A stretch of DNA of 34,551 nt. It comes from Actinomycetes bacterium (GTDB lineage Bacteria; Actinomycetota; Acidimicrobiia; Acidimicrobiales; Palsa-688). Numbering within the stretch: position 1 is the first letter of the stretch; every line of letters starts with the position of its first letter. The translations under genes and the position numbers were made by a program. Positions 15,724 through 23,849 of this stretch are shown here, one piece after another. Where the stretch lies: contig JAJZDJ010000009.1 of NCBI GenBank assembly GCA_021828685.1, forward strand, positions 3,069 through 37,619. The letters are read 5' to 3'. The notes below the pieces were generated by a model. It was not told where the DNA came from. It saw only the letters and a program-made list of their open reading frames with translations, and made no database searches.

Positions 15724-16893
15724 TTGAGAATCTTGGTGCTTGGTGGCGACGGCTATCTCGGCTGGCCGACCGCCCTCAACCTATCGTCGGTCGGACATGA
15801 AGTCGCGATTGTGGACAACTTCGTTCGACGTCGCTGGGACGAAGAACTCGGCGTCGACAGCCTCGTTCCGATTCTCACCCTCGACGAGAGGATAGGCGCA
15901 TGGTGCCGAGCTTCAGGGAAGCGCATAACCTCCTACGTCGGCGACCTGTGCGACGGAGAGTTCGTCGCCACGACGGTCGCGGACTTCGACCCGGACACGA
16001 TTGTTCACTACGCCGAGCAGAGTTCGGCACCGTACTCGATGCTGGATCGCAGTCACGCTGTGTCAACTCAGGTCAACAACGTCGTAGGCACTCTCAACGT
16101 TCTGTATGCGATCGCAGAACACAACCGCGATATCCACTTGGTCAAGCTCGGGACCATGGGGGAGTACGGTACCCCCAACATCGACATCGAAGAGGGATGG
16201 CTCGACGTAGCGCATCGCGGCCGAACAGACCGTGTCCTTTTCCCTAAACGACCCGGCAGCTTCTATCATCTGTCGAAAGTCCACGACAGTCACAACATCG
16301 AATTCGCCTGTCGAATCTGGGGTCTTCGCGCCACCGACCTCAACCAGGGTGTCGTCTACGGCCAGGAGACGCCCGAAACCTCCATACATCCGGATCTCGC
16401 AACCCGCTTCGACTACGACGGCGTGTTCGGCACGGTCCTCAACCGTTTTGCGATCCAAGCGGTCCTCGGCACTCCCCTCACCGTCTACGGTAGCGGTGGC
16501 CAGACCCGCGGAATAATCAATATCGTCGACACGGTAGCGTGCATCCGCCTAGCAGCCGAGACCCCCGCGGCACCCGGGGAGTTCCGGGTATTCAACCAGT
16601 TCACCGAGCAGATGACCGTTCGCTCGATCGCTGAAACGGTGGCGGCCGCGTGGCCGGGCGACAGCCGCATCGAGGCCGTCGAGAACCCGCGGGTCGAGAT
16701 GGAGTCGCATCACTACCGTGCCGCTCACACCGGGCTTCTGGATCTTGGCCTCGTACCACACCTGTTGAGCGAAACCCTGATCGGCTCGATGTTCTCGCTC
16801 ATCGAACGCCACAAGCACCGGATTCTGGCGGAGGCGATGCGTCCGACCGTGAGCTGGCGCTCCACGAGCAGTGCCCTCGCAAGCGCTAACTGA
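15724..16893 (+). CDS. sqdB: UDP-sulfoquinovose synthase
   Basis: A 389-residue extended short-chain dehydrogenase/reductase that makes UDP-sulfoquinovose from UDP-glucose and sulfite using bound NAD. The NAD-binding motif is LGGDGYLGWPTAL (about 6-18). The family signature GTMGEYGTPNIDIEEG (143-158) supplies T144, and PGSFYHLSKVHDSHNI supplies Y181 and K185, matching the Thr-Tyr-Lys triad of plant SQD1 almost number for number. DLNQGVVYG and TRGIINIVD are also conserved. TTG at 15724 is preferred over ATG at 15709 because of the ribosome site. The downstream membrane glycosyltransferase overlaps its 3' end by 23 nt. No SqdD/SqdX sulfolipid transferase is seen nearby, so the sugar may go to a glycan instead of a diacylglycerol lipid. 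Confidence 0.93.
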   Translation: MRILVLGGDGYLGWPTALNLSSVGHEVAIVDNFVRRRWDEELGVDSLVPILTLDERIGAWCRASGKRITSYVGDLCDGEFVATTVADFDPDTIVHYAEQSSAPYSMLDRSHAVSTQVNNVVGTLNVLYAIAEHNRDIHLVKLGTMGEYGTPNIDIEEGWLDVAHRGRTDRVLFPKRPGSFYHLSKVHDSHNIEFACRIWGLRATDLNQGVVYGQETPETSIHPDLATRFDYDGVFGTVLNRFAIQAVLGTPLTVYGSGGQTRGIINIVDTVACIRLAAETPAAPGEFRVFNQFTEQMTVRSIAETVAAAWPGDSRIEAVENPRVEMESHHYRAAHTGLLDLGLVPHLLSETLIGSMFSLIERHKHRILAEAMRPTVSWRSTSSALASAN

Positions 16894-18928
16894 CCGGACG
16901 GTTCCCGTACACCACGGCGTCGGAGAGGCCCGTGGCAAACCGAAAGCCTTAGTTGCGGCGCTCGGCGTCGGGCTTCCAGTCCTGCTGGGACTGCTCCACG
17001 TGGCGCTGGTGTGGCCCCACTACCACGTAGGCTCTTTCGACGACGACGCCAGCTACATTCTGACCGCCAAAGCGCTACTCGCGGGTCAGGGTCTGACGGG
17101 CCATCTGGCAAGCGGCGAGGCAATAGTGTCATTGTATGCGCCAGGCTTTAGCGCGCTGCTGACCCCACTCGTGTGGCTCTGGCCGCACGGTTTCGTGGCG
17201 CTCAGGCTCTTCTCCGTCGTCTGCTTCATCGCGATCTTCCCCCTTACCTGGATCTGGCTCGGAAATCACCGGGTGAGTGCGAGACTTCGCTGTGCAGCGC
17301 TAGTGGTTCTTGCGTTGGGCCCGCCGTTCGCGACATACGCGAGCATGGTGATGGCCGAAGCCGCATTCCTCGTGGTTCTCATGCTGTTACTACTTGCCGT
17401 CGACGCATGGTCGGCGACCGAACGCCTTCTCTCCAAGTGGACGTGGATTGTCATCGTCGCTTCGTCAGCGCTCGTGTGGATCAAAGAAGCCGGCATCGGG
17501 ATAGTGATCGGATTGATTCTCTGGACCGCGCTGCGGCCCGCGGCGCGGCGGCTCGCCCGGGCCTCACTCCTCGCCGGCTGCGTAGCTGCATCGCTCGCCC
17601 CCGTGATCATCGCCCGTCTGATGCTGGGCAAACCGCTCGCCGGCAGCCTTTACACAATGCAGCTCGGCGTCTACTACCAAGGAGGCCTTTTCAGCCGCCT
17701 CCTCCAGGTAGCTCCGCACTCTGTGTGGCACCTGTTCGCGACGGCGATCCCTGCGACTATCGTGCCCTACCTTGCGCCACTGCCGATCCACGGGCACTGG
17801 GTTGACGTGTGGAAAGTCCTCTCCTGGCAAGTGTCGATCTGTGCAGGTGTCGGGGCGTACGTGTGGTCGAAGAGGTCGCTCGGCGCTGTCGTACCGATGC
17901 TCGTCGTGTACCTCGGCGAGTCAGTCGTATGGCCGTTCGTCAACGAGCGGCGGGCAATTCTCGTCCTTCCGATCCTCGTCGCCTGGTATGTGATCGGCGC
18001 TGCGGCAATCTGGCGAGCTGTCAGCCGGGCCGCGCTTCGCGCCCGAAAGTCCTCGACGTTCGCCCTGAAGGTGATGGCGTCCCTCTCGGTGGCATGCGTG
18101 GTGATTGCACCGCTCGTAGCTCAGATGCCACGCGACTACCTATTTGGCTGGAATCAGTCGAGCTCGCAGTTCTCCGGGTCTCGATACGCGAGGTTCCTGT
18201 CGGCCCTTGGATCGCCGGGCAACGTCGTGGAAACCGATTACAAGGAGTCGACAGCCCTTTTCACCGGACACCGGACGCAATGGACCGCCTTCACAGTTGC
18301 GCACAACTTGTGCTACCTGCCGGCGGTCATGTCGGCTCTCGCCGGCGACAACGCCTCGTACATGTTGAACGGGGATTTCAACAAGCCGGGCCTGCTCGAC
18401 AGCGGATGTATAAATGCCTTGGTCGCCGACGGTAACTGGGCCGTGCCGCTGCTGCACTCCCTTCGCGACAACGCCACCGTTTACGAGCTGGTCGGCCCCT
18501 ACAGCGCCCACCCTGGACTCGTAGATATCCTGGGAAGCGAGTCGGTAGGCCCGGTCTTTTCTGCGACGACCGGGTCTGCGTCGCAAAGTTGGTACTTTAC
18601 GGGCACGTTCCCGGTAAGTCAGGTATCAGTGGGCGAAGCATGGAATCCCGTCGGGCCGACGTCGTCGGTCGAGTTGCAGCTGGAGACCTCCACGGGTGTA
18701 TGGGAGACGGTGTCGTCGGCGAAAGGTTCGGTAGGCGGCGGCGCGTCCGGCGCACCGTGGCTCATCCGGTCGTTCGCCACGCCGGTCGAAGCCCAAGCCG
18801 TCCGGGTCGTCGTCACCGGCCCGAGCGGGGCGACCGCTCCGAGCGCCGGCGTACCGTCGAACGTGACCTCGGGGGCCTCCGCTGTCAACGTAGCCGCCAT
18901 TGGTCCCGCCGGCGCGGGAAGCCCGTAA
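16871..18928 (+). CDS. GT-C-like polytopic membrane glycosyltransferase with C-terminal extracytoplasmic domain
   Basis: A 685-residue membrane protein. After a short cytoplasmic N-terminus and first helix comes the acidic motif SFDDDASYILTAKALL (D57-D59), in the position of the catalytic Asp of polyprenyl-phosphate-sugar-dependent GT-C enzymes (ArnT/PMT/GT39-like). About ten hydrophobic helices follow up to about residue 425, then a soluble domain of about 260 residues on the outside whose last part looks like a beta-sandwich, ending in a Ser/Gly/Val-rich tail. GTG at 16871 overlaps sqdB by 23 nt, so the two are probably cotranslated. The donor is inferred to be a lipid-linked sugar. The family assignment is by topology and the DDD motif, so the exact GT family is uncertain. 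Confidence 0.7.
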   Translation: MPSQALTDRTVPVHHGVGEARGKPKALVAALGVGLPVLLGLLHVALVWPHYHVGSFDDDASYILTAKALLAGQGLTGHLASGEAIVSLYAPGFSALLTPLVWLWPHGFVALRLFSVVCFIAIFPLTWIWLGNHRVSARLRCAALVVLALGPPFATYASMVMAEAAFLVVLMLLLLAVDAWSATERLLSKWTWIVIVASSALVWIKEAGIGIVIGLILWTALRPAARRLARASLLAGCVAASLAPVIIARLMLGKPLAGSLYTMQLGVYYQGGLFSRLLQVAPHSVWHLFATAIPATIVPYLAPLPIHGHWVDVWKVLSWQVSICAGVGAYVWSKRSLGAVVPMLVVYLGESVVWPFVNERRAILVLPILVAWYVIGAAAIWRAVSRAALRARKSSTFALKVMASLSVACVVIAPLVAQMPRDYLFGWNQSSSQFSGSRYARFLSALGSPGNVVETDYKESTALFTGHRTQWTAFTVAHNLCYLPAVMSALAGDNASYMLNGDFNKPGLLDSGCINALVADGNWAVPLLHSLRDNATVYELVGPYSAHPGLVDILGSESVGPVFSATTGSASQSWYFTGTFPVSQVSVGEAWNPVGPTSSVELQLETSTGVWETVSSAKGSVGGGASGAPWLIRSFATPVEAQAVRVVVTGPSGATAPSAGVPSNVTSGASAVNVAAIGPAGAGSP

Positions 18929-19716
18929 CGACGCCTTCTAAACGTCCACCACGTCTTTAAAACCACCCGGCCGAAGCGAAGGCCGTATCGCCAGTTCGGA
19001 CCTTTCTTCGTCTCGCCGCAACTCCTCGCGAGGACCGTAACGGGCGCCTCGACTACCCGATAGCCGAGTGCTATCGCACCCATTAACAGCTCGGCTGTCT
19101 GGTACTGGGCCTGGAGAAGCGGCACCCGTTCGGCGACTTCGGGTCGGAACGCGCGAAAGCCGTTCGCCGGGTCGGTTATGCGCGTCCCGCTCAGAAACGA
19201 CACCAGGGCTCCGAAGAAGACGAGGCCGCCCTTTCGGACACGGTCGGCCGTGTGGCTGGAGCCGAGCCGGCGAGAGCCGTTCACGAAGTCGGCGTCCCCT
19301 GACGCTACGGGGCCGGCAAGACGAACCATCTCCGAGGGGTCGAACTGGCCGTCCGCGTCGAGGGTCACGATCACCGCGGCCCCGAGATCGCTCGCCAGCC
19401 GGTAGCCGATCCGCAGCGCCCTGCCTTGCCCGAGATTGCGATCGAGGCGGTACACGAGCGCCCCGGCCGAGCGGGCGACGCTCGACGTGTCGTCCGTCGA
19501 TCCGTCGTCGACCACGATGCAACGGACCGCCATCCCGGAGATCTCCGCTGGCACTGCGCGGATCACGGCGCCGATTGCAGTTTCCTCGTCGAGGGCGGCT
19601 ATGACGACGACGATCGGGGCGCACGCGACGTCGCCGTGTTCGGCCTTGAAGCGCGAGACAGCCTCCTCGTCTATTCGCCATGCGTTGAATGACGACGTGG
19701 AACTGTTGTCTGGCAC
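18619..19716 (-). CDS. DPM1-like GT2 glycosyltransferase with a run-on C-terminus
   Basis: A 365-residue protein whose first about 264 residues are a GT-A glycosyltransferase like dolichyl/polyprenyl-phosphate sugar synthases: IVVVIAALDEE, DDGSTDDT (70-77), LDADGQFDP (119-127), DPANGFRAFRPEV and WRYGLRFGRVVLK. Such enzymes load a sugar from a nucleotide donor onto a polyprenyl phosphate at the inner membrane face. GTG at 19716 is preferred; an upstream ATG at 19788 would overlap serS. The conserved part ends almost exactly opposite the stop of the GT-C-like gene (18928); the remaining about 100 low-complexity residues are read antisense to that gene and are probably passive run-on. Together with the GT-C-like gene it suggests a lipid-linked sugar route. 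Confidence 0.85.
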   Translation of the reverse strand: MPDNSSTSSFNAWRIDEEAVSRFKAEHGDVACAPIVVVIAALDEETAIGAVIRAVPAEISGMAVRCIVVDDGSTDDTSSVARSAGALVYRLDRNLGQGRALRIGYRLASDLGAAVIVTLDADGQFDPSEMVRLAGPVASGDADFVNGSRRLGSSHTADRVRKGGLVFFGALVSFLSGTRITDPANGFRAFRPEVAERVPLLQAQYQTAELLMGAIALGYRVVEAPVTVLARSCGETKKGPNWRYGLRFGRVVLKTWWTFRRRRYGLPAPAGPMAATLTAEAPEVTFDGTPALGAVAPLGPVTTTRTAWASTGVANDRMSHGAPDAPPPTEPFADDTVSHTPVEVSSCNSTDDVGPTGFHASPTDT

Positions 19717-19786
19717 GGCCCAACACGATAGGCGGGCGACGGCTGCAATAGGGGCTCTGTGCGGGTGAGGATAGGCTTGCGCCTTC

Positions 19787-21070
19787 ATGATCGACACAAG
19801 GCTACTTCTCGACGACTTCGATGAGACGGCCCGGAGGCTCGCACGCAAGGGGGTGGACATCGCCCTCGTCGACGAGTGCCGTCGTCTCGCTGAGGCCCGC
19901 CGGGCTCAGATCCGCCTTGTGGATGCTGGCCGCCAGGAGATGAACGCGGGTTCGAGCGACGTCGGGGCGCTGATGCGAGCGGGTCGCAAGGAGGAGGCAG
20001 ACGCTTTGCGGCTCGACCTCTCAGCGCGCAGGGCGAACGTCGAGGCGCTGGAGCGGGAGCTCCGCCGGGTCGAGGCGGACCTCGACGATGCCATGGCGCG
20101 CCTCCCCAACCTGCCCGCCGACGACGTGCCGGAAGGACGAAGCGAGGACGACAACGTCATACTGCGGACCGTCGGCTACGACCCTGACCGTTACGGCGGA
20201 CGCGAATGGCTGCCACATTGGGAGATCGCAGAGCGGCTCGGCATCCTTGATGCGGAAAGGGCTGCGAAGCTGAGCGGGACCATGTTCGCCCTGCTCAAAG
20301 GCGACGGGGCCCGACTGCTTCGGGGGCTCACGGCGTTCGCCTTGGACCTCCACCGGGATTCCTACGAGGAGATCGTCCCGCCCCATGTCGTGCGCGGGGA
20401 GGTGATAGCCAAGACCGGGCACCTCACGAAGTTCGACACACAGGCGTACCGTCTGCGCGACGACGACCTGTGGCTATTGCCGACAGGGGAAGTTGCCCTG
20501 GTCGGACTTCACCAAGGGGAGATCCTTGCCGAGGCCGACCTTCCGTTGCGGTACATGGCCTACACCACCTGCTGGAGGCGCGAGGCCGGAGCTGCCGGCA
20601 AGGAGACCCGGGGGATGCAGCGCCTGCACGAGTTCCACAAAGTTGAGCTCGTGAAGCTGTGCAAACCTGAAGACGGCGAGGCCGAGTTCCACGCGCTTGT
20701 AGCCGACGCAGCCCGCCCGCTCGAGGTCCTCGGCCTGCCCTACAGAGTTGTTGAGCTCTGCTCGGGCGACCTGACTTTCTCCGCGTCGAGGGTCTACGAC
20801 CTGGAGGTCTACTCCCCCGGGGTCGGCCGCTGGCTTGAAGTCTCGTCGATAAGCCTGGTGACGGATTTCCAGTCCAGGCGCGGCCAGATTCGCTTCCGGC
20901 GCGACGGCGGCGGTGTCGAGTTCGTGTATGCGCTCAATGGTTCGGGGCTGGCGACCCCCCGCGTCTGGGCCGCCATAGTCGAGCATGGATTAACCGCCGA
21001 CGGCACCGTCGTCCTTCCGCCGGCGCTGGCCGCCTACGTGGGCGTCGACACGCTCCGAGGTCGGGCCTGA
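19787..21070 (+). CDS. serS: Seryl-tRNA synthetase
   Basis: A 427-residue class II aminoacyl-tRNA synthetase that charges tRNA-Ser. It has an N-terminal tRNA-binding coiled coil (about 30-105), LLPTGEVALVGLHQGEIL, motif 2 with CWRREAGAAGKETRGMQRLHEFHKVE (around 260-285), LDVE-type YDLEVYSPGVGRWLEVSS and motif 3 NGSGLATPRVWAAIVEHG. The usual SSCSN stretch reads S353-S-I-S-L, so Cys and Asn are replaced by Ile and Leu. PTGEVAL replaces the more common PTAEVP, as in Thermus-like enzymes. Length is normal and the frame intact. It is divergent from the GT2 gene across about 70 nt. Whether it is the only serS of the genome cannot be told here. Confidence 0.95.
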   Translation: MIDTRLLLDDFDETARRLARKGVDIALVDECRRLAEARRAQIRLVDAGRQEMNAGSSDVGALMRAGRKEEADALRLDLSARRANVEALERELRRVEADLDDAMARLPNLPADDVPEGRSEDDNVILRTVGYDPDRYGGREWLPHWEIAERLGILDAERAAKLSGTMFALLKGDGARLLRGLTAFALDLHRDSYEEIVPPHVVRGEVIAKTGHLTKFDTQAYRLRDDDLWLLPTGEVALVGLHQGEILAEADLPLRYMAYTTCWRREAGAAGKETRGMQRLHEFHKVELVKLCKPEDGEAEFHALVADAARPLEVLGLPYRVVELCSGDLTFSASRVYDLEVYSPGVGRWLEVSSISLVTDFQSRRGQIRFRRDGGGVEFVYALNGSGLATPRVWAAIVEHGLTADGTVVLPPALAAYVGVDTLRGRA

Positions 21071-21095
21071 GCTGGAACTCTTCGGAGCGGGGCAC

Positions 21096-21551
21096 TCACG
21101 AGGACTCGACTTGGGCCTTGATCCGCTCGAGGGTCTGGCGCATTCCTCGCTCGTTGGTCTTGGAGCGCATCCAGCCGAACAGTGCCCAGTAAGCCTGCAT
21201 AACAGGCGTTGGTGCCAACTCGTAAGATTCGGTCACATCAGTGCCATCGCCCGCAGGGCGCAGCTTGTAGGACCAGGTGTTGACTGTCCGCCCGCCGGCC
21301 TCGACGGCGAAAGTGAACTCCCTCCCTGGCTCTGAGGCCTTGACGGCGCACTGGGTCCAGTAGATCGGACCTCGGCCGTTGCGTTTGACATGACCCCGAA
21401 AGCGGGCTCCGACCGCAGGGCCCGTCGCTCCGTCGAGCCATTGCGCCTCGAAGGTTTCCGGGCTGTACAAGCCGATCTTGGTCACATCCGAAAGCAGGTC
21501 CCAAACTTTGTCGGCTGGGGCGTTCATGTGAACTGTCACTGATCCGCGCAT
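21096..21551 (-). CDS. SRPBCC (START-like) family protein
   Basis: A 151-residue protein with the SRPBCC helix-grip layout: an N-terminal strand (GSVTVHMNAPADKVWDLLSDVTKIGLYSPE), a run of beta-strands (GARFRGHVKRNGRGPIYWT, REFTFAVEAGG, VNTWSYKL, DVTESYEL) and a long C-terminal helix. This fold binds hydrophobic ligands, and many members are annotated as polyketide cyclase/dehydrase-like without known activity. The ATG at 21551 is clear. It converges with serS (25-nt gap) and diverges from the acyl-CoA synthetase gene across 106 nt, which could contain a shared promoter region. Ligand unknown. Confidence 0.85.
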   Translation of the reverse strand: MRGSVTVHMNAPADKVWDLLSDVTKIGLYSPETFEAQWLDGATGPAVGARFRGHVKRNGRGPIYWTQCAVKASEPGREFTFAVEAGGRTVNTWSYKLRPAGDGTDVTESYELAPTPVMQAYWALFGWMRSKTNERGMRQTLERIKAQVESS

Positions 21552-21647
21552 GTCCGCAAGCTAGCACCGCCCGAGGCGAATGCATTATGGCAAACTTGTC
21601 CGTACCAAGGCCCGCGTGTTCGAGCGGGCCCCCAAGCGACGACGAGT

Positions 21648-21652
21648 AGGAG
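21648..21652 (+). promoter_or_regulatory. Ribosome binding site deciding the GTG start of the acyl-CoA synthetase
   Basis: AGGAG with a 5-nt spacer to GTG at 21658. It supports the shorter 518-residue protein over the reading from 21580. Confidence 0.65.
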
Positions 21653-21657
21653 AGATC

Positions 21658-23214
21658 GTGCTGGTAGCGCTTAATGTCAACGACTTCCTCGACCGGGCAG
21701 CGACCGTCTACCCGCAGCGGGTGGCGATCGTCGACGACCCTTCGGCAGCGGCTCCGCTCGGCGAGCTCACTTATTCGAACTTCGAGTCGAGAGCGAGGGG
21801 GATGGCGCTGCACCTCGAAGAGATGGGCGTCGGACAGGGTGACAGGGTCGCAATAGTCAGTCCCAACGCAGCCAAGTTCATGATCTCCTACTTCGGTGTG
21901 AGCGGATACGGGCGTGTCCTAGTGCCTGTGAACTACCGCTTGACCTCCGAGGAGGTGCAGTACATCGTCGATCACTCCGGGGCGTCGGTGGTTCTGGTCG
22001 ACCCCGAGATCGCCGAGCCCCTCGCGTCACTTCGTGCGCCACGCAAGATCATCCTCGATGGCGTCGATGACGCCGAGCTCTTCGCTCCAGCTGCACCGGG
22101 CCACCAGCCGCGCGTAGGGACCTTCGACGAGAACGCGACGGCGAGCATCAACTACACGAGCGGGACAACGGCCCGACCGAAGGGGGTGCAACTCACACAC
22201 CGGAACTGCTGGATCAACGCCGCCCTCTTCGGTTGGCACACTACCGTCGGCGAGCGCGAAGTGTTCCTCCATACGCTTCCGATGTTCCACTGCAACGGCT
22301 GGGGAATGCCGTACGCGGTGACCGCGATGGGAGCCAAGCAGGTCGTACAACGAAAGATCGACGGCGAGCAGATACTCGAGCGCATCGACCGCCACGGGGT
22401 CACGTTGATGTGCGGCGCACCAGCGGTCGTCGCGGCCGTGCTCGACGCCGGCAGCGCACGGCGTGACCGGGGTGTAGACACCCCCGGTCGGGACCGGGTC
22501 CGAATCGTCGTGGCAGGCGCGCCGCCGCCTTCGAAGATCATCGAGAGGGTCGGTACCGAGTTGGGATGGGAGTTCATCCAGATCTACGGACTCACCGAGA
22601 CATCGCCGCTGCTCACCGTCAACAGGGCGAGAGCTGAATGGGACGAGCTTGACGCGGCCGAGAGAGCTCAGCTCCTGAGCCGTGCCGGCGTGCCCGCTCT
22701 CGGTGTGCGCATCGCCACGAACGACGACGGGGAGGTCCTGGCTCAGAGCAACCACGTGTTCGCCGGCTACTGGGAACAGCCGGAGGAGAGCGAGAAGGCG
22801 CTCGGGGACGGGTGGTTCCACACCGGAGACGGCGGCTATGTGACCGGTGACAGTTACCTAGTCATATCGGATCGTAAAAAAGACGTGATAATCACGGGCG
22901 GGGAGAATGTCTCGTCGATCGAGGTCGAGGACTGCCTTTACCAGCACCCTGGTGTTGCCGAGGTGGCCGTCATAGGTGTTCCGGACGATCGCTGGGGCGA
23001 GACGATCAAAGCTCTCGTGGTGCCAAGGCCCGGTGTTGCCGTCGATGAGGACGACCTGATCGCGTTCTGTCGCGAACGGATGGCTCATTTCAAATGCCCG
23101 ACGTCGGTCGAGATGCGCGAGTCGCTGATCCGGACTGCGACGGGCAAGCTCCAGAAGTTCAAGCTTCGGGCACCCTACTGGGAGGGGAGGGACAGACTCG
23201 TCTCGGGCGGCTGA
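21658..23214 (+). CDS. AMP-binding acyl-CoA synthetase (fatty acid-CoA ligase)
   Basis: A 518-residue adenylate-forming enzyme that activates a carboxylic acid with ATP and CoA. The P-loop-like motif is YTSGTTARPKG (166-176), followed by TLPMFHCNGWG, IQIYGLTETSP, GWFHTGDGGYV, the hinge DRKKDVIITGGENVSSIEVE and the catalytic lysine in TATGKLQKFKLR. The HCNGWG box and overall length fit medium/long-chain fatty-acyl-CoA synthetases. GTG at 21658 follows AGGAG. The substrate cannot be read from sequence. The DoxX and dioxygenase genes follow on the same strand (65 nt, then 6 nt), which may form one transcription unit. Confidence 0.93.
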   Translation: MLVALNVNDFLDRAATVYPQRVAIVDDPSAAAPLGELTYSNFESRARGMALHLEEMGVGQGDRVAIVSPNAAKFMISYFGVSGYGRVLVPVNYRLTSEEVQYIVDHSGASVVLVDPEIAEPLASLRAPRKIILDGVDDAELFAPAAPGHQPRVGTFDENATASINYTSGTTARPKGVQLTHRNCWINAALFGWHTTVGEREVFLHTLPMFHCNGWGMPYAVTAMGAKQVVQRKIDGEQILERIDRHGVTLMCGAPAVVAAVLDAGSARRDRGVDTPGRDRVRIVVAGAPPPSKIIERVGTELGWEFIQIYGLTETSPLLTVNRARAEWDELDAAERAQLLSRAGVPALGVRIATNDDGEVLAQSNHVFAGYWEQPEESEKALGDGWFHTGDGGYVTGDSYLVISDRKKDVIITGGENVSSIEVEDCLYQHPGVAEVAVIGVPDDRWGETIKALVVPRPGVAVDEDDLIAFCRERMAHFKCPTSVEMRESLIRTATGKLQKFKLRAPYWEGRDRLVSGG

Positions 23215-23268
23215 CATGTACGGGCCGATCAACTCCTGCCTGTCGGTAAAGTGACTGGACGATCAGAC

Positions 23269-23274
23269 GGAGGT
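23269..23274 (+). promoter_or_regulatory. Ribosome binding site supporting a TTG start
   Basis: GGAGGT with a 5-nt spacer to TTG at 23280, a strong site for the DoxX gene. Confidence 0.75.
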
Positions 23275-23279
23275 ACGAC

Positions 23280-23843
23280 TTGCGAAACTTTGCCACTTTG
23301 ATAGCCCGGTCCGTGCTGGGCTCCTACCTGTCGGTACATGGGGCACAAAAGCTCTTCGGTGCTTTTGGCGGTCCGGGCCTCGACGCTGCCGGAGCAGGGT
23401 TCGAGAAGATGGGCCTCCGGCCCGGTAAGGCCATGGCTACCCTCGCGGGCGCCAGCGAGCTCGGTGGGGGTCTGCTGACGGCGACCGGAGTCGCCTATCC
23501 TCTCGGCCCGCTGGCGATCGGCGGTGCGATGGCGGTAGCCACGGCAGTCCACCGCCGCCAGGGACCGATGGCGGCGAAGGGAGGCTTCGAACTGCCTTTG
23601 ACCAACTTCTCGCTGGCGCTGCTTCTAGGTGGTAGTGGCCCCGGTCGTTTTCGCCTCGGCCCGCACCTGCCGAAAAAGCTTGCGAGGCTCAGCTTTCTTG
23701 GTGGGCTGGCTATGACGGGTGTTGCCCTCTCCCAGGTGCTGCGCGCCAAGCCTCCTGTCCCAGCCGGGGCGAGCAGCCCTGTACCGAAACCGGATAGCGA
23801 AGAGCCTGCGGCGTCGCCGGCCAGTTCGTCGGCTGGCGGGTAG
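23280..23843 (+). CDS. DoxX family membrane protein (second copy)
   Basis: A 187-residue membrane protein with the DoxX core: an N-terminal helix leading into LSVHGAQKLFGAFGGPG, KMGLRPGK, ASELGGGLLTATG and two further helices, then an Arg/Lys-rich segment, a fourth helix (SFLGGLAMTGVALSQVL) and a Pro/Ser-rich tail. The TTG start has a near-perfect GGAGGT site. The protein shares the HGxxK pattern with the DoxX encoded at 6668-7207 but is clearly a different subfamily member. The DODA-like dioxygenase gene begins 6 nt after its stop, suggesting coupled expression. Specific function unknown. Confidence 0.87.
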   Translation: MRNFATLIARSVLGSYLSVHGAQKLFGAFGGPGLDAAGAGFEKMGLRPGKAMATLAGASELGGGLLTATGVAYPLGPLAIGGAMAVATAVHRRQGPMAAKGGFELPLTNFSLALLLGGSGPGRFRLGPHLPKKLARLSFLGGLAMTGVALSQVLRAKPPVPAGASSPVPKPDSEEPAASPASSSAGG

Positions 23844-23849
23844 TCGCTA

